64,000 bases of DNA from Clostridia bacterium (GTDB taxonomy: Bacteria; Bacillota; Clostridia; Oscillospirales; Acutalibacteraceae). The stretch spans positions 47,515 to 111,514 of the forward strand of contig JAFXCH010000058.1 in NCBI GenBank assembly GCA_017516485.1. The letters run 5' to 3'. Shown here in pieces: positions 1 to 9,306 of this stretch (the first letter of the stretch is position 1; each line of letters starts with the position of its first letter). Under the pieces are notes generated by a model. It was not told where the DNA came from and did no database searches. It saw only the letters and a list, made by a program, of their open reading frames with translations. A program made the translations under genes and the position numbers.

Positions 1-470
1 CACAGGATCAAGGTCTTTTCAAACACCTTTTTTTCCAGCTTATTTATTACCGTATTGAGCAGCGGAATCAAAAAGAACATTCCGAAATAGGCTGAAACAT
101 ACCAATACTGTGCGGATGAAATCGGGAGAAAACTTTTTATCAACTTAATGGTGTTGAACTCTTTTTTGATAACTGAAAACAGCACACGAAAACCTGCGGA
201 ATAAAAAAATGTCTGAGCCCAGAGCTGACAGATTTTTGACATACGGAATTTGGAGTTGTACATTACATATCCGCTGATTAAAGCAAAACAGTTGACAGCA
301 ACAAAGCAAAAACTGTGAATAAAAACAATTACCATACGGTTGCCCGAAAGATTAGCTACATCGTAGATTGTTCTTTCGCCTCGGAAAATATGCAACACCA
401 CAACCATAAACATAGAAAGAATTCTGAGAAATTCTATTCCGTAATTTTTTTCAGCCTTTTTTTCAATCAT
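1..470 (-). CDS. Acyltransferase 3 family membrane protein, N-terminal part (runs off the window)
   Basis: The minus strand is open from an ATG at 470 to the window edge, giving about 156 residues. The start is backed by a GGAG ribosome site about 10 bases upstream and a promoter at 535-564. The protein begins MIEKKAEKNYGIEFLRIL, followed by hydrophobic helices, a GERTI segment, a LISGYVMYNSKFR segment and an SAQYWYVSAYFGMF helix. This is the usual start of acyltransferase-3 (OafA/WecH-like) proteins, multi-pass enzymes that O-acetylate surface sugars or wall polymers. In these proteins the helix FLRILSMFMVVVLHIF carries the conserved His. The C-terminal helices are missing because of the window edge, so the acceptor cannot be guessed. 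It lies downstream of the Ca2+-ATPase but has its own promoter. Confidence 0.8.
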   Translation of the reverse strand, partial: MIEKKAEKNYGIEFLRILSMFMVVVLHIFRGERTIYDVANLSGNRMVIVFIHSFCFVAVNCFALISGYVMYNSKFRMSKICQLWAQTFFYSAGFRVLFSVIKKEFNTIKLIKSFLPISSAQYWYVSAYFGMFFLIPLLNTVINKLEKKVFEKTLIL

Positions 471-534
471 TTTTTCACATCTCCGACAAATCCGAGTAAA
501 ATCAGCACATATCTTTCACTGTTTGTTTATTTCA

Positions 535-564
535 AGTATACTTTAATCAAGATGACTTTGTCAA
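535..564 (-). promoter_or_regulatory. Sigma-A-type promoter for the acyltransferase gene
   Basis: Read on the minus strand: TTGACA (559-564), an 18-base spacer, and TATACT (535-540). The -35 box overlaps the stop codon of the P-type ATPase gene, so the acyltransferase can be transcribed independently although the gap between the genes is only 90 bases. Confidence 0.65.
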
Positions 565-3065
565 TATTTCACTCTTTTTGAAATCTCCACAGCCGCAAGA
601 AGTGCAAAGCCAAGTACAGCTACCAAAGACCACTGTACAAAAGAAAGAGTCACGACACCGAATACGGCGGCAACCTGCGGAATCATTACAACACCTACCT
701 GAAGCAGCATACATACCGCAAAGGCAATATTCATCCTCTTATTTGAAAGCAGACCGATACTGAAAAGAGAGTGCTTACTGCGTGAATTGAGCGCGTGCAC
801 AAGCTCGCATATACTCATCGTACAAAAACAGACCGCACGCCCTGCATCCAGCCCCCAGAAGGCTCTGCCGAGCACGAATCCAAGCAGGGCAAGTACGCCT
901 ATAAAAACACCTTCGAGCGCAATATCAAGCCAGCCGTTTTTTGTAAACAGACCTTTTTTAGGGTCGACAGGCGGTCGGGTCATAATGTCGCTGTCCGCTT
1001 TTTCTACTCCGAGTGCCATTGCAGGCAGTGAATCCGTAACAAGATTTATCCACAGCAGCTGAATCGGCAGCAGTGGCGACGGCAGGTGCATAAGCCCTGC
1101 AAAAAACACGAGAATTATCTCGCCGATATTACTGCTGAGCAGAAAATGAATAACCTTTTTTATGTTGTCATATATCCCTCTGCCTTCACGCACAGCTTTA
1201 ACAATAGTTGCAAAATTATCGTCGGCAAGCACGATATCTGCCGCACCCTTTGCTACTTCGGTGCCGCCCTTACCCATAGCACAGCCGATGTCTGCCGCCT
1301 TCAGTGCAGGGGCATCATTTACACCGTCACCTGTCATAGCAGTGACCTCGCCGTTTGCACGCAGTGCCTTGACTATACGCACCTTGTGCTCTGGGCTTAC
1401 CCTTGCAAAAACTCGCTTTGTTTTAACGGTTTCGCACAGCTCTTTATCGCTCATACTGTCGAGTTTTGCACCCGTAACGGCACTGTCGCTTTTTTCTGCT
1501 ATGCCGAGTCTTGCCGCAATTGCAACAGCAGTACGCGGATTGTCACCCGTTATCATCACGGGGGTAATTCCCGCCTGCTTACACAGTGCAACAGCCCTTG
1601 CCGCTTCGCGTCTTTCGGGGTCTTCTATTGCTATAAGTCCGACGAGTTCAAACAGCTCTCCGCCCTCACGTGTTGCAACGGCAAGAACGCGCAGACCCTC
1701 ATCGGCAAGCCGATTATTCAGCACATAAGCGTTGCCCGGAAAACGGCAAAGCGCAAACACTTTTTCGGGTGCACCTTTGACTATTTCGAACCGTCTGCCG
1801 TCAAACTCAACCTCAACCGTCATCATCTTTTTTTCTGAGCTGAACGGCTCTTCACGAAGCCTTACCGCATCTTTAACAAGTGCTTTCTGCTGTGACGCCG
1901 CATACACGATTGCCGTTTCCGTAGGCTCACCGCTGTCAACAGTTGCGTTACAGCACAGTGCGGCTGTTTTCAGCAGATTTTTACCCTCATCGGAATCTGC
2001 ATCAATCTCACTGTAAGGTGAACAAAGCCGACTTACAGTCATTTTATTCTGTGTAAGCGTGCCCGTTTTATCCGAGCAGATATATGTAGCACTGCCGAGT
2101 GCTTCGACTGCGGTAAGTCTGCGGATTATAGCCTTGTTTTTTGCCATTTTCGATACGCCCGTACTCAACACAACCGTAACAACCGCAGGCAGACCTTCGG
2201 GGATTGCCGCAACAGCAAGGCTTACAGAAAGCATAAAGCTCGAGAGCAGACCGTCTCGCCTGAGTACACCGAGAATAAATATCACTGCACAGATTGCAAC
2301 CGCACCGAGACCGAGTGCTCTGCCGATTTTTTCTAGTCTTAACTGCAGCGGAGTCAACGGCGATTTTTCGCTGCCTATCATATCAGCAATTCTGCCAATC
2401 TGCGTATCCATTCCCGTATGGGTTACAACAGCTTTTGCGTGTCCCGAAAGCACTGTTGAAGTTGCATAAACCGTGTTGCACCGCTCTGCAAGCGGAGTGT
2501 CCTCACTAAGCAAAACAGCGGAATTCTTTTCAACAGGCAAAGCTTCACCCGTCAGAGCACTCTCATTTGTTTTAAGTTCTACCGACTCAACAAGCCTTGC
2601 ATCTGCCGCGACGCAGTCGCCTGCACCAAGCAGAAGAATATCGCCGACAACAACCTGAGCTGCAGGAATTTTCTGCACCTGCAAGTCACGCACAACCGTT
2701 GCTTCGGGTGCCGACATCTGACGGAGTCTGTCGATTGCGTGCTCTGCTTTGCTCTCTTGCACTACACCGATAACAGCGTTCAGTATTACGATTGCAAGAA
2801 TAATTATGGGGTCAATATACGAACCTTCACCCTCTATATATGCGGTAAAAAAAGATATCGCCGCCGCAATAATCAGCGTGATAACCATAAAATCTTTAAA
2901 CTGCGACAGAAAACGCAGGACAATATTTGTTTTCTTTTTTTCACTGAGTCTGTTTTCGCCGTGCTCGTTAAGCCTTTTAAGTGCTTCGGATTTTTTCAGT
3001 CCGTTTTTTATGTCTGTTTTCAGCTTTTGTGCTGTATCGTTTATACCTGCTGAATGAAAATCCAT
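561..3065 (-). CDS. Calcium-type cation-transporting P-type ATPase
   Basis: P2-type ATPase of about 834 residues that should export Ca2+ (or a related divalent ion) across the cytoplasmic membrane. Visible in order: an N-terminal cation-ATPase domain, two membrane helices (about 57-100), the actuator loop with LTGEALP (TGE at 172-174), helix M4 with the ion-binding motif PEGLP (289-293), the phosphorylation motif SDKTGTLTQ (Asp332), the hinge MTGDGVNDAP, and a C-terminal set of helices. PEGL in M4 and the short N-terminus without heavy-metal domains fit the SERCA/SPCA (YloB-like) group. The frame extends to 3110, but the ATG at 3065 has an AAGGGTGG ribosome site and matches the family start. 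Substrate choice is inference. Confidence 0.92.
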   Translation of the reverse strand: MDFHSAGINDTAQKLKTDIKNGLKKSEALKRLNEHGENRLSEKKKTNIVLRFLSQFKDFMVITLIIAAAISFFTAYIEGEGSYIDPIIILAIVILNAVIGVVQESKAEHAIDRLRQMSAPEATVVRDLQVQKIPAAQVVVGDILLLGAGDCVAADARLVESVELKTNESALTGEALPVEKNSAVLLSEDTPLAERCNTVYATSTVLSGHAKAVVTHTGMDTQIGRIADMIGSEKSPLTPLQLRLEKIGRALGLGAVAICAVIFILGVLRRDGLLSSFMLSVSLAVAAIPEGLPAVVTVVLSTGVSKMAKNKAIIRRLTAVEALGSATYICSDKTGTLTQNKMTVSRLCSPYSEIDADSDEGKNLLKTAALCCNATVDSGEPTETAIVYAASQQKALVKDAVRLREEPFSSEKKMMTVEVEFDGRRFEIVKGAPEKVFALCRFPGNAYVLNNRLADEGLRVLAVATREGGELFELVGLIAIEDPERREAARAVALCKQAGITPVMITGDNPRTAVAIAARLGIAEKSDSAVTGAKLDSMSDKELCETVKTKRVFARVSPEHKVRIVKALRANGEVTAMTGDGVNDAPALKAADIGCAMGKGGTEVAKGAADIVLADDNFATIVKAVREGRGIYDNIKKVIHFLLSSNIGEIILVFFAGLMHLPSPLLPIQLLWINLVTDSLPAMALGVEKADSDIMTRPPVDPKKGLFTKNGWLDIALEGVFIGVLALLGFVLGRAFWGLDAGRAVCFCTMSICELVHALNSRSKHSLFSIGLLSNKRMNIAFAVCMLLQVGVVMIPQVAAVFGVVTLSFVQWSLVAVLGFALLAAVEISKRVKY

Positions 3066-3125
3066 ACAGTTGCCACCCTTAATTTTATTTTTTAAATTAT
3101 ATGCATACATATATATTATTATTAA

Positions 3126-3154
3126 TTGACATCAAGAAACTTTTGTAATAAAAT
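3126..3154 (+). promoter_or_regulatory. Near-consensus promoter of rnpB
   Basis: TTGACA (3126-3131), a 17-base spacer, and TAAAAT (3149-3154) place a transcription start near 3161, one or two bases before the P1 helix of RNase P RNA. It lies in the divergent gap with the ATPase gene. Confidence 0.85.
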
Positions 3155-3162
3155 ATATATTC

Positions 3163-3517
3163 ACAAGCGGATTGGGCAGCTGCGGCGGTAAGGACTTATC
3201 ACCCTTACCGACGAGGAAAGTCCGGGCTTCACAGAGCAGGATAACGGCTAACGGCCGCCGAGGGTGACCTCCGGGACAGTGCAACAGAGATATACCGCCT
3301 GCAACTTTCAGTTGCAGGTAAGGGTGGAAAGGCGAGGTAAGAGCTCACCGGCGTGCAGGAGACTGTACGGCCCTGTAAACCCTATCCGAAGCAACACCGA
3401 ATGGAGTGGCTTGCTCGGCCCATACTCCGACGGGTGGCTTGAGCGTTGCGGCAACGCAACGCCTAGAAAGATAGTTGCCTTAAACGACAGAACCCGGCTT
3501 ACAGATCCGCTTGTGAT
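3163..3517 (+). ncRNA. rnpB: RNase P RNA (catalytic RNA of tRNA 5' processing), type A-like
   Basis: Contains the universal RNase P core: GAGGAAAGTCCGGGC after the first helices, ACAGAGATATACCGCC, GGCGAGGTAAGAGCTCACCGG-like P10/P11, and GACAGAACCCGGCTTACAG near the 3' end. The ends pair as helix P1 (ACAAGCGGA at 3163 with TCCGCTTGT at about 3506-3514), which is followed by a run of six T. The layout resembles the ancestral type A rather than the Bacillus type B. Exact ends are set by P1 pairing and may be off by a few bases. Confidence 0.95.
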
Positions 3518-3549
3518 TTTTTACTACAACGAAAAGGAAAGATTGGGAA

Positions 3550-4665
3550 TTGGAAGATATTTATGTAGGCGGCAATAACACGCCCCGTAATACCTTTGCT
3601 GAAAATCCTGAAGATATTTATATCTCCCAACAAGGATACCGCAGACAACAGAATATCGAACAGCCTTTGCCCGAAGATTATTACGGCTACGACGGCGGCA
3701 ACCAATTACCCGACGATGAGCCGCCTAAGAAAAAACCTAAAAAGCGTAAAAGTAAAATCCGGCATACAATTAAGGCAATATTCCTCATTCTCGTGCTACT
3801 TGCAGGTATGGGTACCGCACTTATTTACCAAACCTTCAGCAAGGTAAACTACAACGAAACAGGTCACGGCAACAACGTTTACCTCGACAGAAGCAAGCTT
3901 ATGCAGAGCGACAAAGTTAAAAACATACTGCTTATAGGTGTTGACCGCCGCAACGAAGACGAAAATTCGCGCTCTGATACAATGCTGTTGCTTTCAATCA
4001 ACACCGAAACCAAAAAAATTCTGCTGACCTCATTTATGCGCGACAGCTATGTGCATATACCGGGCCATAAGGATTCAAGGCTCAATGCTGCCTGCACATG
4101 GGGCGGAGCACAACTTGTAATGGACACAATAGAGTACAACTTCAACATAAAAATCGACAACTATATGCTTATCGATTTCACAATATTTGAAAGCGTTGTT
4201 GACGGACTTGACGGAATTGAGGTTGAAGTGACGGAAAAAGAGGCAGAATATATGCGTGATGCCGTACACCTCTCCGACATCGAAGCAGGTGAATCCGTTG
4301 AGCTCGACGGTGAGGAAGCACTCTGGTACTGCCGCATACGAAAGCTCGATTCCGACTTTATGCGCACAAAACGTCAGCGTAAGATTATGACGGCAATCAT
4401 TGATAAATGCGCCAAAACCAATCCGTTAAAAATGTATAAAATTCTCAGCAGCGTTATAGACGAGGTTGAAACAGATATGTCAGCTGTAAAACTGACGGGT
4501 ATTGCAATAAACGGTCTGCTCAGATATCTGCACTACGATATTGACCAGGGCAGCGTGCCCAAAGAGGACACCTGGAAAAACGCTACAATTAACGGACAGG
4601 CTGTACTCAGTATTGACCTTGGCGAAAACATCGATTATCTCAAAGAATTTATATATGAGCAATAA
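3550..4665 (+). CDS. LytR-CpsA-Psr (LCP) family cell-wall polymer transferase
   Basis: 371-residue membrane-anchored LCP enzyme, which would move lipid-linked teichoic acid or polysaccharide onto peptidoglycan. It has an acidic N-terminal tail with two EDIY motifs, a Lys-rich stretch (57-72), one membrane helix (about 75-93) and an extracellular LCP domain from about 124. Key family motifs are ILLIGVDRR, SRSDTMLLLSI, FMRDSYV and the RLNAA loop. The start is a TTG with AAGGAAAG upstream; no Met occurs before the membrane helix, so TTG is needed. It begins only about 33 bases after rnpB, with no room for its own promoter downstream of that RNA. uxaC follows after 30 bases. Confidence 0.9.
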   Translation: MEDIYVGGNNTPRNTFAENPEDIYISQQGYRRQQNIEQPLPEDYYGYDGGNQLPDDEPPKKKPKKRKSKIRHTIKAIFLILVLLAGMGTALIYQTFSKVNYNETGHGNNVYLDRSKLMQSDKVKNILLIGVDRRNEDENSRSDTMLLLSINTETKKILLTSFMRDSYVHIPGHKDSRLNAACTWGGAQLVMDTIEYNFNIKIDNYMLIDFTIFESVVDGLDGIEVEVTEKEAEYMRDAVHLSDIEAGESVELDGEEALWYCRIRKLDSDFMRTKRQRKIMTAIIDKCAKTNPLKMYKILSSVIDEVETDMSAVKLTGIAINGLLRYLHYDIDQGSVPKEDTWKNATINGQAVLSIDLGENIDYLKEFIYEQ

Positions 4666-4695
4666 AATGTTCATTCTTACAACAGGAGAGATGAT

Positions 4696-6096
4696 ATGAA
4701 AAAGTTTATGGGAGAGGATTTCCTACTCAACAATCCCGCGTCAAAAGAGCTTTTTGCCGCTGCAAACGAAATGCCGATTTTTGACTGGCACTGTCACCTT
4801 TCACCCAAAGAAATTTACGAAAACAAGCAACCTTCAGATATTGCGTGGCTGATGCTTGCAGGTGACCACTACAAGTGGCGTGCAATGCGTTCATTCGGAA
4901 TTGACGAAAAATACATTACGGGCGATGCAAGCTGGCACGACAAATTTGTTGCCTACGCAACCATGCTTGCTTACGCACCCGGCAATCCCCTTTATCACTG
5001 GACTCACCTTGAGCTGCAGCGTTACTTCGGCATTGACACACCCTTAAGTGCAAAGACAGCCGAAGAGATATGGGAAAAAGCAAACGCAAAAATAGCAGAA
5101 GGCGGCTTTACTCCGCGTGAGCTTATAGCACGCTCCAATGTTGCCTGTGTTTACACAACGGATGACCCTGCAGATTCACTCGAATACCACGTGCTTCTGG
5201 CTCAGGATGAAAGTTTCAAAACAAAGGTTATTCCTGCATTCCGTCCTGACAAAGCACTTTCAATCGAGCTTCCCTCATTCATACCGTGGCTCGCTTCACT
5301 TGAAGAGAGAATCGGAAGAAAAATCGAGAGTTACACAGCACTTGAAGAGGCTCTGCTCGAGAGAATTGAAGCATTTGCAAAGATGGGCTGCCGTGCAAGC
5401 GACCACGCATTCACCTACGTGCCTTATGCAGAGGCTACAGCAGATGAGCTTGAGGCTATATTCCAAAAAGGCAGACTCGGCGGTGAATTCACACAGCACG
5501 AGCTTGACGCATACCGCACTGCTCTGCTTCGCACAATGGCAAAAGAATACGCACGCAGAGGCTGGGCGATGGAGCTTCACATGGGCCCGATGCGCAATAA
5601 CAACACACTTATGTTTAACAAAATCGGCCCTGACGCAGGCTTCGATTCAATAGACGACAAAGAGATTGCACAGCCGCTTTCACGCTTCCTCGACAGCCTT
5701 GCAAAAGAGGAGCTTCTGCCCCGTACAATTCTCTTCACACTCAACCCGAAGGATAACTACGTGCTCGGTACAATGCTCGGCAACTTCCAGAATTCCGATG
5801 CACCCGGCAAGATTCAGTTCGGCAGCGGCTGGTGGTTTAACGATAACCTCGACGGTATGCGTGAGCAGATGAAGGCTTTCGGCAACCTCTCCGTACTCGG
5901 TAAGTTTGTCGGTATGGTTACCGATTCACGCTCCTTCCTCTCTTACCCGAGGCACGAGTATTTCCGCCGTATCCTCTGCGGTCTGCTCGGTGATATGGTT
6001 GAGGACGGACTGTATCCTGACGATATGGAAACACTAAAACAGCTTGTGCAGGATATATCCTATAACAACGCCGCAAAATACTTCGGATTGGAGTAA
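4696..6096 (+). CDS. uxaC: Glucuronate/galacturonate isomerase
   Basis: 466 residues, the full length of the UxaC family (amidohydrolase superfamily). It converts D-glucuronate to D-fructuronate and D-galacturonate to D-tagaturonate, the first cytosolic step of hexuronate use. The N-terminus has the family motif FDWHCHLSP (His32, His34 as metal ligands), and ELHMGPMRNNN and GSGWWFND segments are visible. An AGGAGAG ribosome site precedes the ATG. The next genes of the hexuronate pathway (uxaA/B, uxuA/B) are not in the window; the neighbour downstream, 5 bases away, is an aldo/keto reductase. Confidence 0.97.
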   Translation: MKKFMGEDFLLNNPASKELFAAANEMPIFDWHCHLSPKEIYENKQPSDIAWLMLAGDHYKWRAMRSFGIDEKYITGDASWHDKFVAYATMLAYAPGNPLYHWTHLELQRYFGIDTPLSAKTAEEIWEKANAKIAEGGFTPRELIARSNVACVYTTDDPADSLEYHVLLAQDESFKTKVIPAFRPDKALSIELPSFIPWLASLEERIGRKIESYTALEEALLERIEAFAKMGCRASDHAFTYVPYAEATADELEAIFQKGRLGGEFTQHELDAYRTALLRTMAKEYARRGWAMELHMGPMRNNNTLMFNKIGPDAGFDSIDDKEIAQPLSRFLDSLAKEELLPRTILFTLNPKDNYVLGTMLGNFQNSDAPGKIQFGSGWWFNDNLDGMREQMKAFGNLSVLGKFVGMVTDSRSFLSYPRHEYFRRILCGLLGDMVEDGLYPDDMETLKQLVQDISYNNAAKYFGLE

Positions 6097-6101
6097 TTAA
6101 A

Positions 6102-7208
6102 ATGAACAGAAAATTCAAAGGCATTGATGTTGAAGTTTTTCCGCTCGGCTTCGGTTGTATGCGATTCCCCACAAAGGGCGGAAAAATTGACCGCAAAACC
6201 TCAACAGAAATGATTCGCCACGCCATTGACGAGGGTGTTAACTATATCGACACAGCATACTACTACCACGACCAGGAAAGCGAAGAATTTGTAGGTGAAG
6301 CGCTCGGCGACGGCTACCGCGAAAAGGTTTACCTCGCAACAAAGTGCCCCATATATGACCTTACTGATGAAATCACTTTTGAGCAGAGGCTTGAAACTCA
6401 GCTTGAAAGACTTAAGACCGACCATATTGATTTTTACCTTCTTCACACACTCAACAAGGACCTCTGGAACAACAAAGCACTCAAATACAACGTGCTCGAC
6501 AGTATGGTAAAGGCAAGAGAAGAGGGCAAAATAAAATACCTTGGCTTCTCATTCCACGATGACATCGACCTTTTCAAAGAGATTGTTGACGCTTTCGATT
6601 GGGATTTCTGCCAGATTCAGCTCAACTATGTTGACACAAAGCATCAGGCAGGTATTGAAGGACTCGAATATGCTTACGCCAAGGGTATGAGCTGTATCAT
6701 AATGGAGCCTCTGCGCGGCGGCAGACTTGTAAAAGGCCTGCCCGAGCGTGTTAAAAACGCGTTGCCCAAAAAGAAGAGCAGAGTTGAACTTGCACTTGAC
6801 TACCTCTGGGACAGAGAAGAGGTTGCCGTTGTTCTCAGCGGTATGAGCACCCCGAAGCAGGTTGAAGATAACCTCCGCTACGCAAAAAGAAGCTCTGTCG
6901 GTATGCTTACACCTTACGAGAGAAAGGCACTCAAAAAAGCTGACGAGCTGTGGCACACAATGCCGCTTGTAGGCTGTACGGGTTGTGAATACTGTATGCC
7001 CTGCCCATTCGGTGTCAATATTCCCGAGTGCTTCACTGCATACAACTCAACCGTTTATAAGGGCGGCCGCAGTGCAAAAGAGGCATACACCGCGCTTGAC
7101 GGCAAGGCTGACCTCTGCCGTGCCTGCGGAAAATGCAAGCCTTCCTGTCCGCAGAGTATCGATATACCTGCCGAACTGAAAAAGATTACGGAAGTATTTA
7201 AAGACTGA
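6102..7208 (+). CDS. Aldo/keto reductase with C-terminal ferredoxin-like 4Fe-4S domain
   Basis: 368 residues. An AKR barrel (about 1-280) keeps the Asp/Tyr/Lys/His pattern (YIDTAYYYHD, YLATKCP, YLLHTL). The C-terminus carries two clusters of Cys: C292, C295, C298, C301 and C339, C342, C345, C349, typical of 4Fe-4S ferredoxin folds. This fused type is common in anaerobes; the substrate is unknown and electrons may pass to or from ferredoxin. It starts 5 bases after uxaC and ends just before a strong hairpin terminator, so LCP, uxaC and this gene can form one transcript. Confidence 0.9.
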   Translation: MNRKFKGIDVEVFPLGFGCMRFPTKGGKIDRKTSTEMIRHAIDEGVNYIDTAYYYHDQESEEFVGEALGDGYREKVYLATKCPIYDLTDEITFEQRLETQLERLKTDHIDFYLLHTLNKDLWNNKALKYNVLDSMVKAREEGKIKYLGFSFHDDIDLFKEIVDAFDWDFCQIQLNYVDTKHQAGIEGLEYAYAKGMSCIIMEPLRGGRLVKGLPERVKNALPKKKSRVELALDYLWDREEVAVVLSGMSTPKQVEDNLRYAKRSSVGMLTPYERKALKKADELWHTMPLVGCTGCEYCMPCPFGVNIPECFTAYNSTVYKGGRSAKEAYTALDGKADLCRACGKCKPSCPQSIDIPAELKKITEVFKD

Positions 7209-7210
7209 TT

Positions 7211-7245
7211 AAAAAGCCGATGACGGTGAAGTCATCGGCTTTTTA
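7211..7245 (+). terminator. Rho-independent terminator after the aldo/keto reductase gene
   Basis: AAAAAGCCGATGAC, loop GGTGAA, GTCATCGGCTTTTT: a 14-base perfect inverted repeat ending in five T, directly after the stop codon. Confidence 0.9.
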
Positions 7246-7574
7246 ATGAATTGATTTATCAATTCAAATCATGGAGCGGTAGCGAGAAATCATGGCGAAG
7301 CCAAATCATGCGGAGCAAATCATTAAAACAGAAGACAGTGGCACAACTTTTCTCGGTACTACGGACTTTCCTATGTGCATCGATTTCATTGAGGTATTAA
7401 AAAACAGAAAGACAGTGGCACAACTTTTCTCGGTGCTACGGACTTTCATTTGTGCATCAACTTAATTGAGATATTTAAAATATGATTTGCCTTGACAGGC
7501 AGTGATTTGATTTTTTCAAAATCATGATTTTCAAAATAAATTTTGCATGATTTGTGTTTTTGCAAAACACATTT
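7245..7574. repeat. Family A nested-palindrome element, copy 1 (duplicated core)
   Basis: The left half is a terminal hairpin (TGAATTGAT/ATCAATTCA) followed by small units separated by AAATCATG. The right half has hairpins GCC..GGC, GATTTT..AAAATC, CAAAATA..ATTTTG and a terminal one, separated by CATGATTT. The core, a GACAGTGGCAC..CTTTC segment ending in TGCATC..GAGGTATT or a close variant, occurs twice in tandem (about 7332-7406 and 7409-7480). It fills most of the 427-base gap between convergent genes. Confidence 0.85.
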
Positions 7575-7585
7575 CATTTAAGCAT

Positions 7586-7620
7586 AAAAAAGACCGTTAC
7601 TCGTTTGAGTAACGGTCTTT
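7586..7620. terminator. Bidirectional hairpin terminator between convergent genes
   Basis: AAAAAAGACCGTTACTC, loop GTTT, GAGTAACGGTCTTT: a 14-base stem with A and T tracts on either side. It sits 15 bases beyond the stop of the minus-strand zinc-ribbon gene. Confidence 0.88.
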
Positions 7621-7635
7621 AACTTTTAAACTGAA

Positions 7636-8418
7636 TTATTCAGCAGCAACTGCTTCCTCTGCGGGAGCTTCTTCTTCAGCCTCACCGTATGTGGGGAGCT
7701 CAGTATACTTAACAACGATGGGGTTCTTAACAAGAGTATAGTTGAGAACGATAACGGGAATGTGAAGAGCAGCTGTAACAAAGATACCGAAGCCAACACT
7801 TGCATCGATGAAATCGGGGAAGAGCTTAACAATACCGCTTGCGAATACAGCAAAAGTAATGCCTGATGCGATTGCAAGGAGCATACTTACGATGCTGACG
7901 ATCATATTCTTCTTGCAGGATTTGGGCTGTGATGAGCAGAAGTTTCTGCCGAAATTGACGATACCGACAACTACGGAAAGAGCAAGGCAGATGATTGAAG
8001 CGGCAAACATAATGAAGGGCATGCCGACAGTCTTGTGACCGACCATAGCCAAAAGGCCGTCAATATCGAACAAGTTCATAAAATACTCGGTAATAAGAGT
8101 GATGAGGTTGACGCTGATTGTCTTATCCTCAACAAAGGGAATATTCTTGAGTGAAATTGAAGCGAGCGGAAGAAGCAGACCGAGAATCGGGATAATTGAA
8201 AGTACGATTCTGGCAATCTGGCGCTTACCTTTGATTGAAGAAGCCTTAACGCGGTCAAGACCCTTCTGGAATTTTGCGTGCTCTGCTTCAGCCTTTTCTG
8301 CATCGGCAAGAAGACGCTCTTCCATACCGTAGTAAACCATATTTACACCGCACTTGGGGCACTCGGGACGCCAGTCTGTAAGTTTGAGCTTGGCATTACA
8401 TTTTGGACAGTTAGCCAT
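7636..8418 (-). CDS. Zinc-ribbon multi-pass membrane protein of unknown function
   Basis: 260 residues from the ATG at 8418, chosen because GGAGG lies 8 bases upstream; the frame stays open to 8457. A zinc ribbon at the N-terminus (C4, C7, C20, C23) is followed by a charged helical linker (about 28-62), four predicted membrane helices (about 67-87, 130-152, 170-192, 205-230) and an acidic Glu/Ala-rich tail. I do not recognise a function. The cytosolic zinc-ribbon plus membrane core layout is common among small sensor or scaffold proteins of Firmicutes. It is a single gene between a terminator and a 145-base A/T-rich gap. Confidence 0.8.
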   Translation of the reverse strand: MANCPKCNAKLKLTDWRPECPKCGVNMVYYGMEERLLADAEKAEAEHAKFQKGLDRVKASSIKGKRQIARIVLSIIPILGLLLPLASISLKNIPFVEDKTISVNLITLITEYFMNLFDIDGLLAMVGHKTVGMPFIMFAASIICLALSVVVGIVNFGRNFCSSQPKSCKKNMIVSIVSMLLAIASGITFAVFASGIVKLFPDFIDASVGFGIFVTAALHIPVIVLNYTLVKNPIVVKYTELPTYGEAEEEAPAEEAVAAE

Positions 8419-8567
8419 ATCTGTTCCTCCGTTTTGTATGTATTTGCGCACTAACACGCACTTATTATTTTAGTATTATTTATATTAGCATAAAACTTCA
8501 ACAAAATCAACACATTTTTATTTAATTTTATTAAGACTTTATAAAACAGCAATCCCATATGTCGGAT

Positions 8568-9302
8568 TTACACTATAAAGCCGCCGTCAACACCGAGTAT
8601 TTGTCCGGTTATAAACGAAGCTTTTTCGGATGCCAAGAAAACAGCAGCCTGAGCAACCTCTTCAGGTTCACCTATACGGCACAGCGGAGTTTCGTCGCTG
8701 AGAGCTGCCATATCAGCCTCGGTCAGGTTCTTGTTCATCTTTGTGTTTATCACACCGGGTGCAATACAGTTGACTGTGATTCCGCTTGGGCCAACCTCTT
8801 TTGCAAGTGCCTTTGTAAAGCCGATTACTGCCGCCTTTGACGCAGAGTAAAGCACCTCACAGGAAGCACCGCTGACACCCCACATTGAAGATATGTTTAT
8901 AATTCTGCCGCTTTTACGGCGAATCATCGAGGGCAGTGCTGCACGGCAACAATTGACCGTACCGAGTGTGTTTACACCGAAAACATAATCGTAATCGGCA
9001 AGCGTAGTATCGGTAAACAGCTTCTGCTGAGAAACGCCTGCATTGTTTACAAGCACGTCTACCTCACCAAGCTGAGCCTCGATTTCGGCAAACATTCCGT
9101 TTACTTCGGCTTCATCACGCAAATCAGCCGAAACACATACAGCCTCACAGCCATTGCCGTGAAGCTCATCTTTTAGTTTATTTGCCGCCGCTTCATCGGT
9201 ATTGTAATGAATGGCGACCTTATAACCTTCGGCGGCAAAAAGCCGCACACAGGCGCTCCCGATACCGCCGGAAGCACCTGTGATAAGAACTGTTTTACTC
9301 AT
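8568..9302 (-). CDS. Short-chain dehydrogenase/reductase (FabG-like)
   Basis: 244 residues, the classical SDR length. It has the NAD(P) motif TGASGGIG (about 8-15), the structural motif NNAG, the Ser of INISSMWG and the active-site YSASK. The closest match by eye is 3-oxoacyl-ACP reductase (FabG), but SDR substrates cannot be told from sequence alone, and it is not among fatty-acid genes. It starts 4 bases after the lipoprotein gene stop on the same strand, so both are one transcript from the promoter at 10229-10258. Confidence 0.88.
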   Translation of the reverse strand: MSKTVLITGASGGIGSACVRLFAAEGYKVAIHYNTDEAAANKLKDELHGNGCEAVCVSADLRDEAEVNGMFAEIEAQLGEVDVLVNNAGVSQQKLFTDTTLADYDYVFGVNTLGTVNCCRAALPSMIRRKSGRIINISSMWGVSGASCEVLYSASKAAVIGFTKALAKEVGPSGITVNCIAPGVINTKMNKNLTEADMAALSDETPLCRIGEPEEVAQAAVFLASEKASFITGQILGVDGGFIV

Positions 9303-9306
9303 TTAA

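Noticed and set aside
1086-2509. Long plus-strand frames opposite the P-type ATPase
   Set aside because: They are antisense shadows of a strongly conserved gene, without ribosome sites or recognisable domains.
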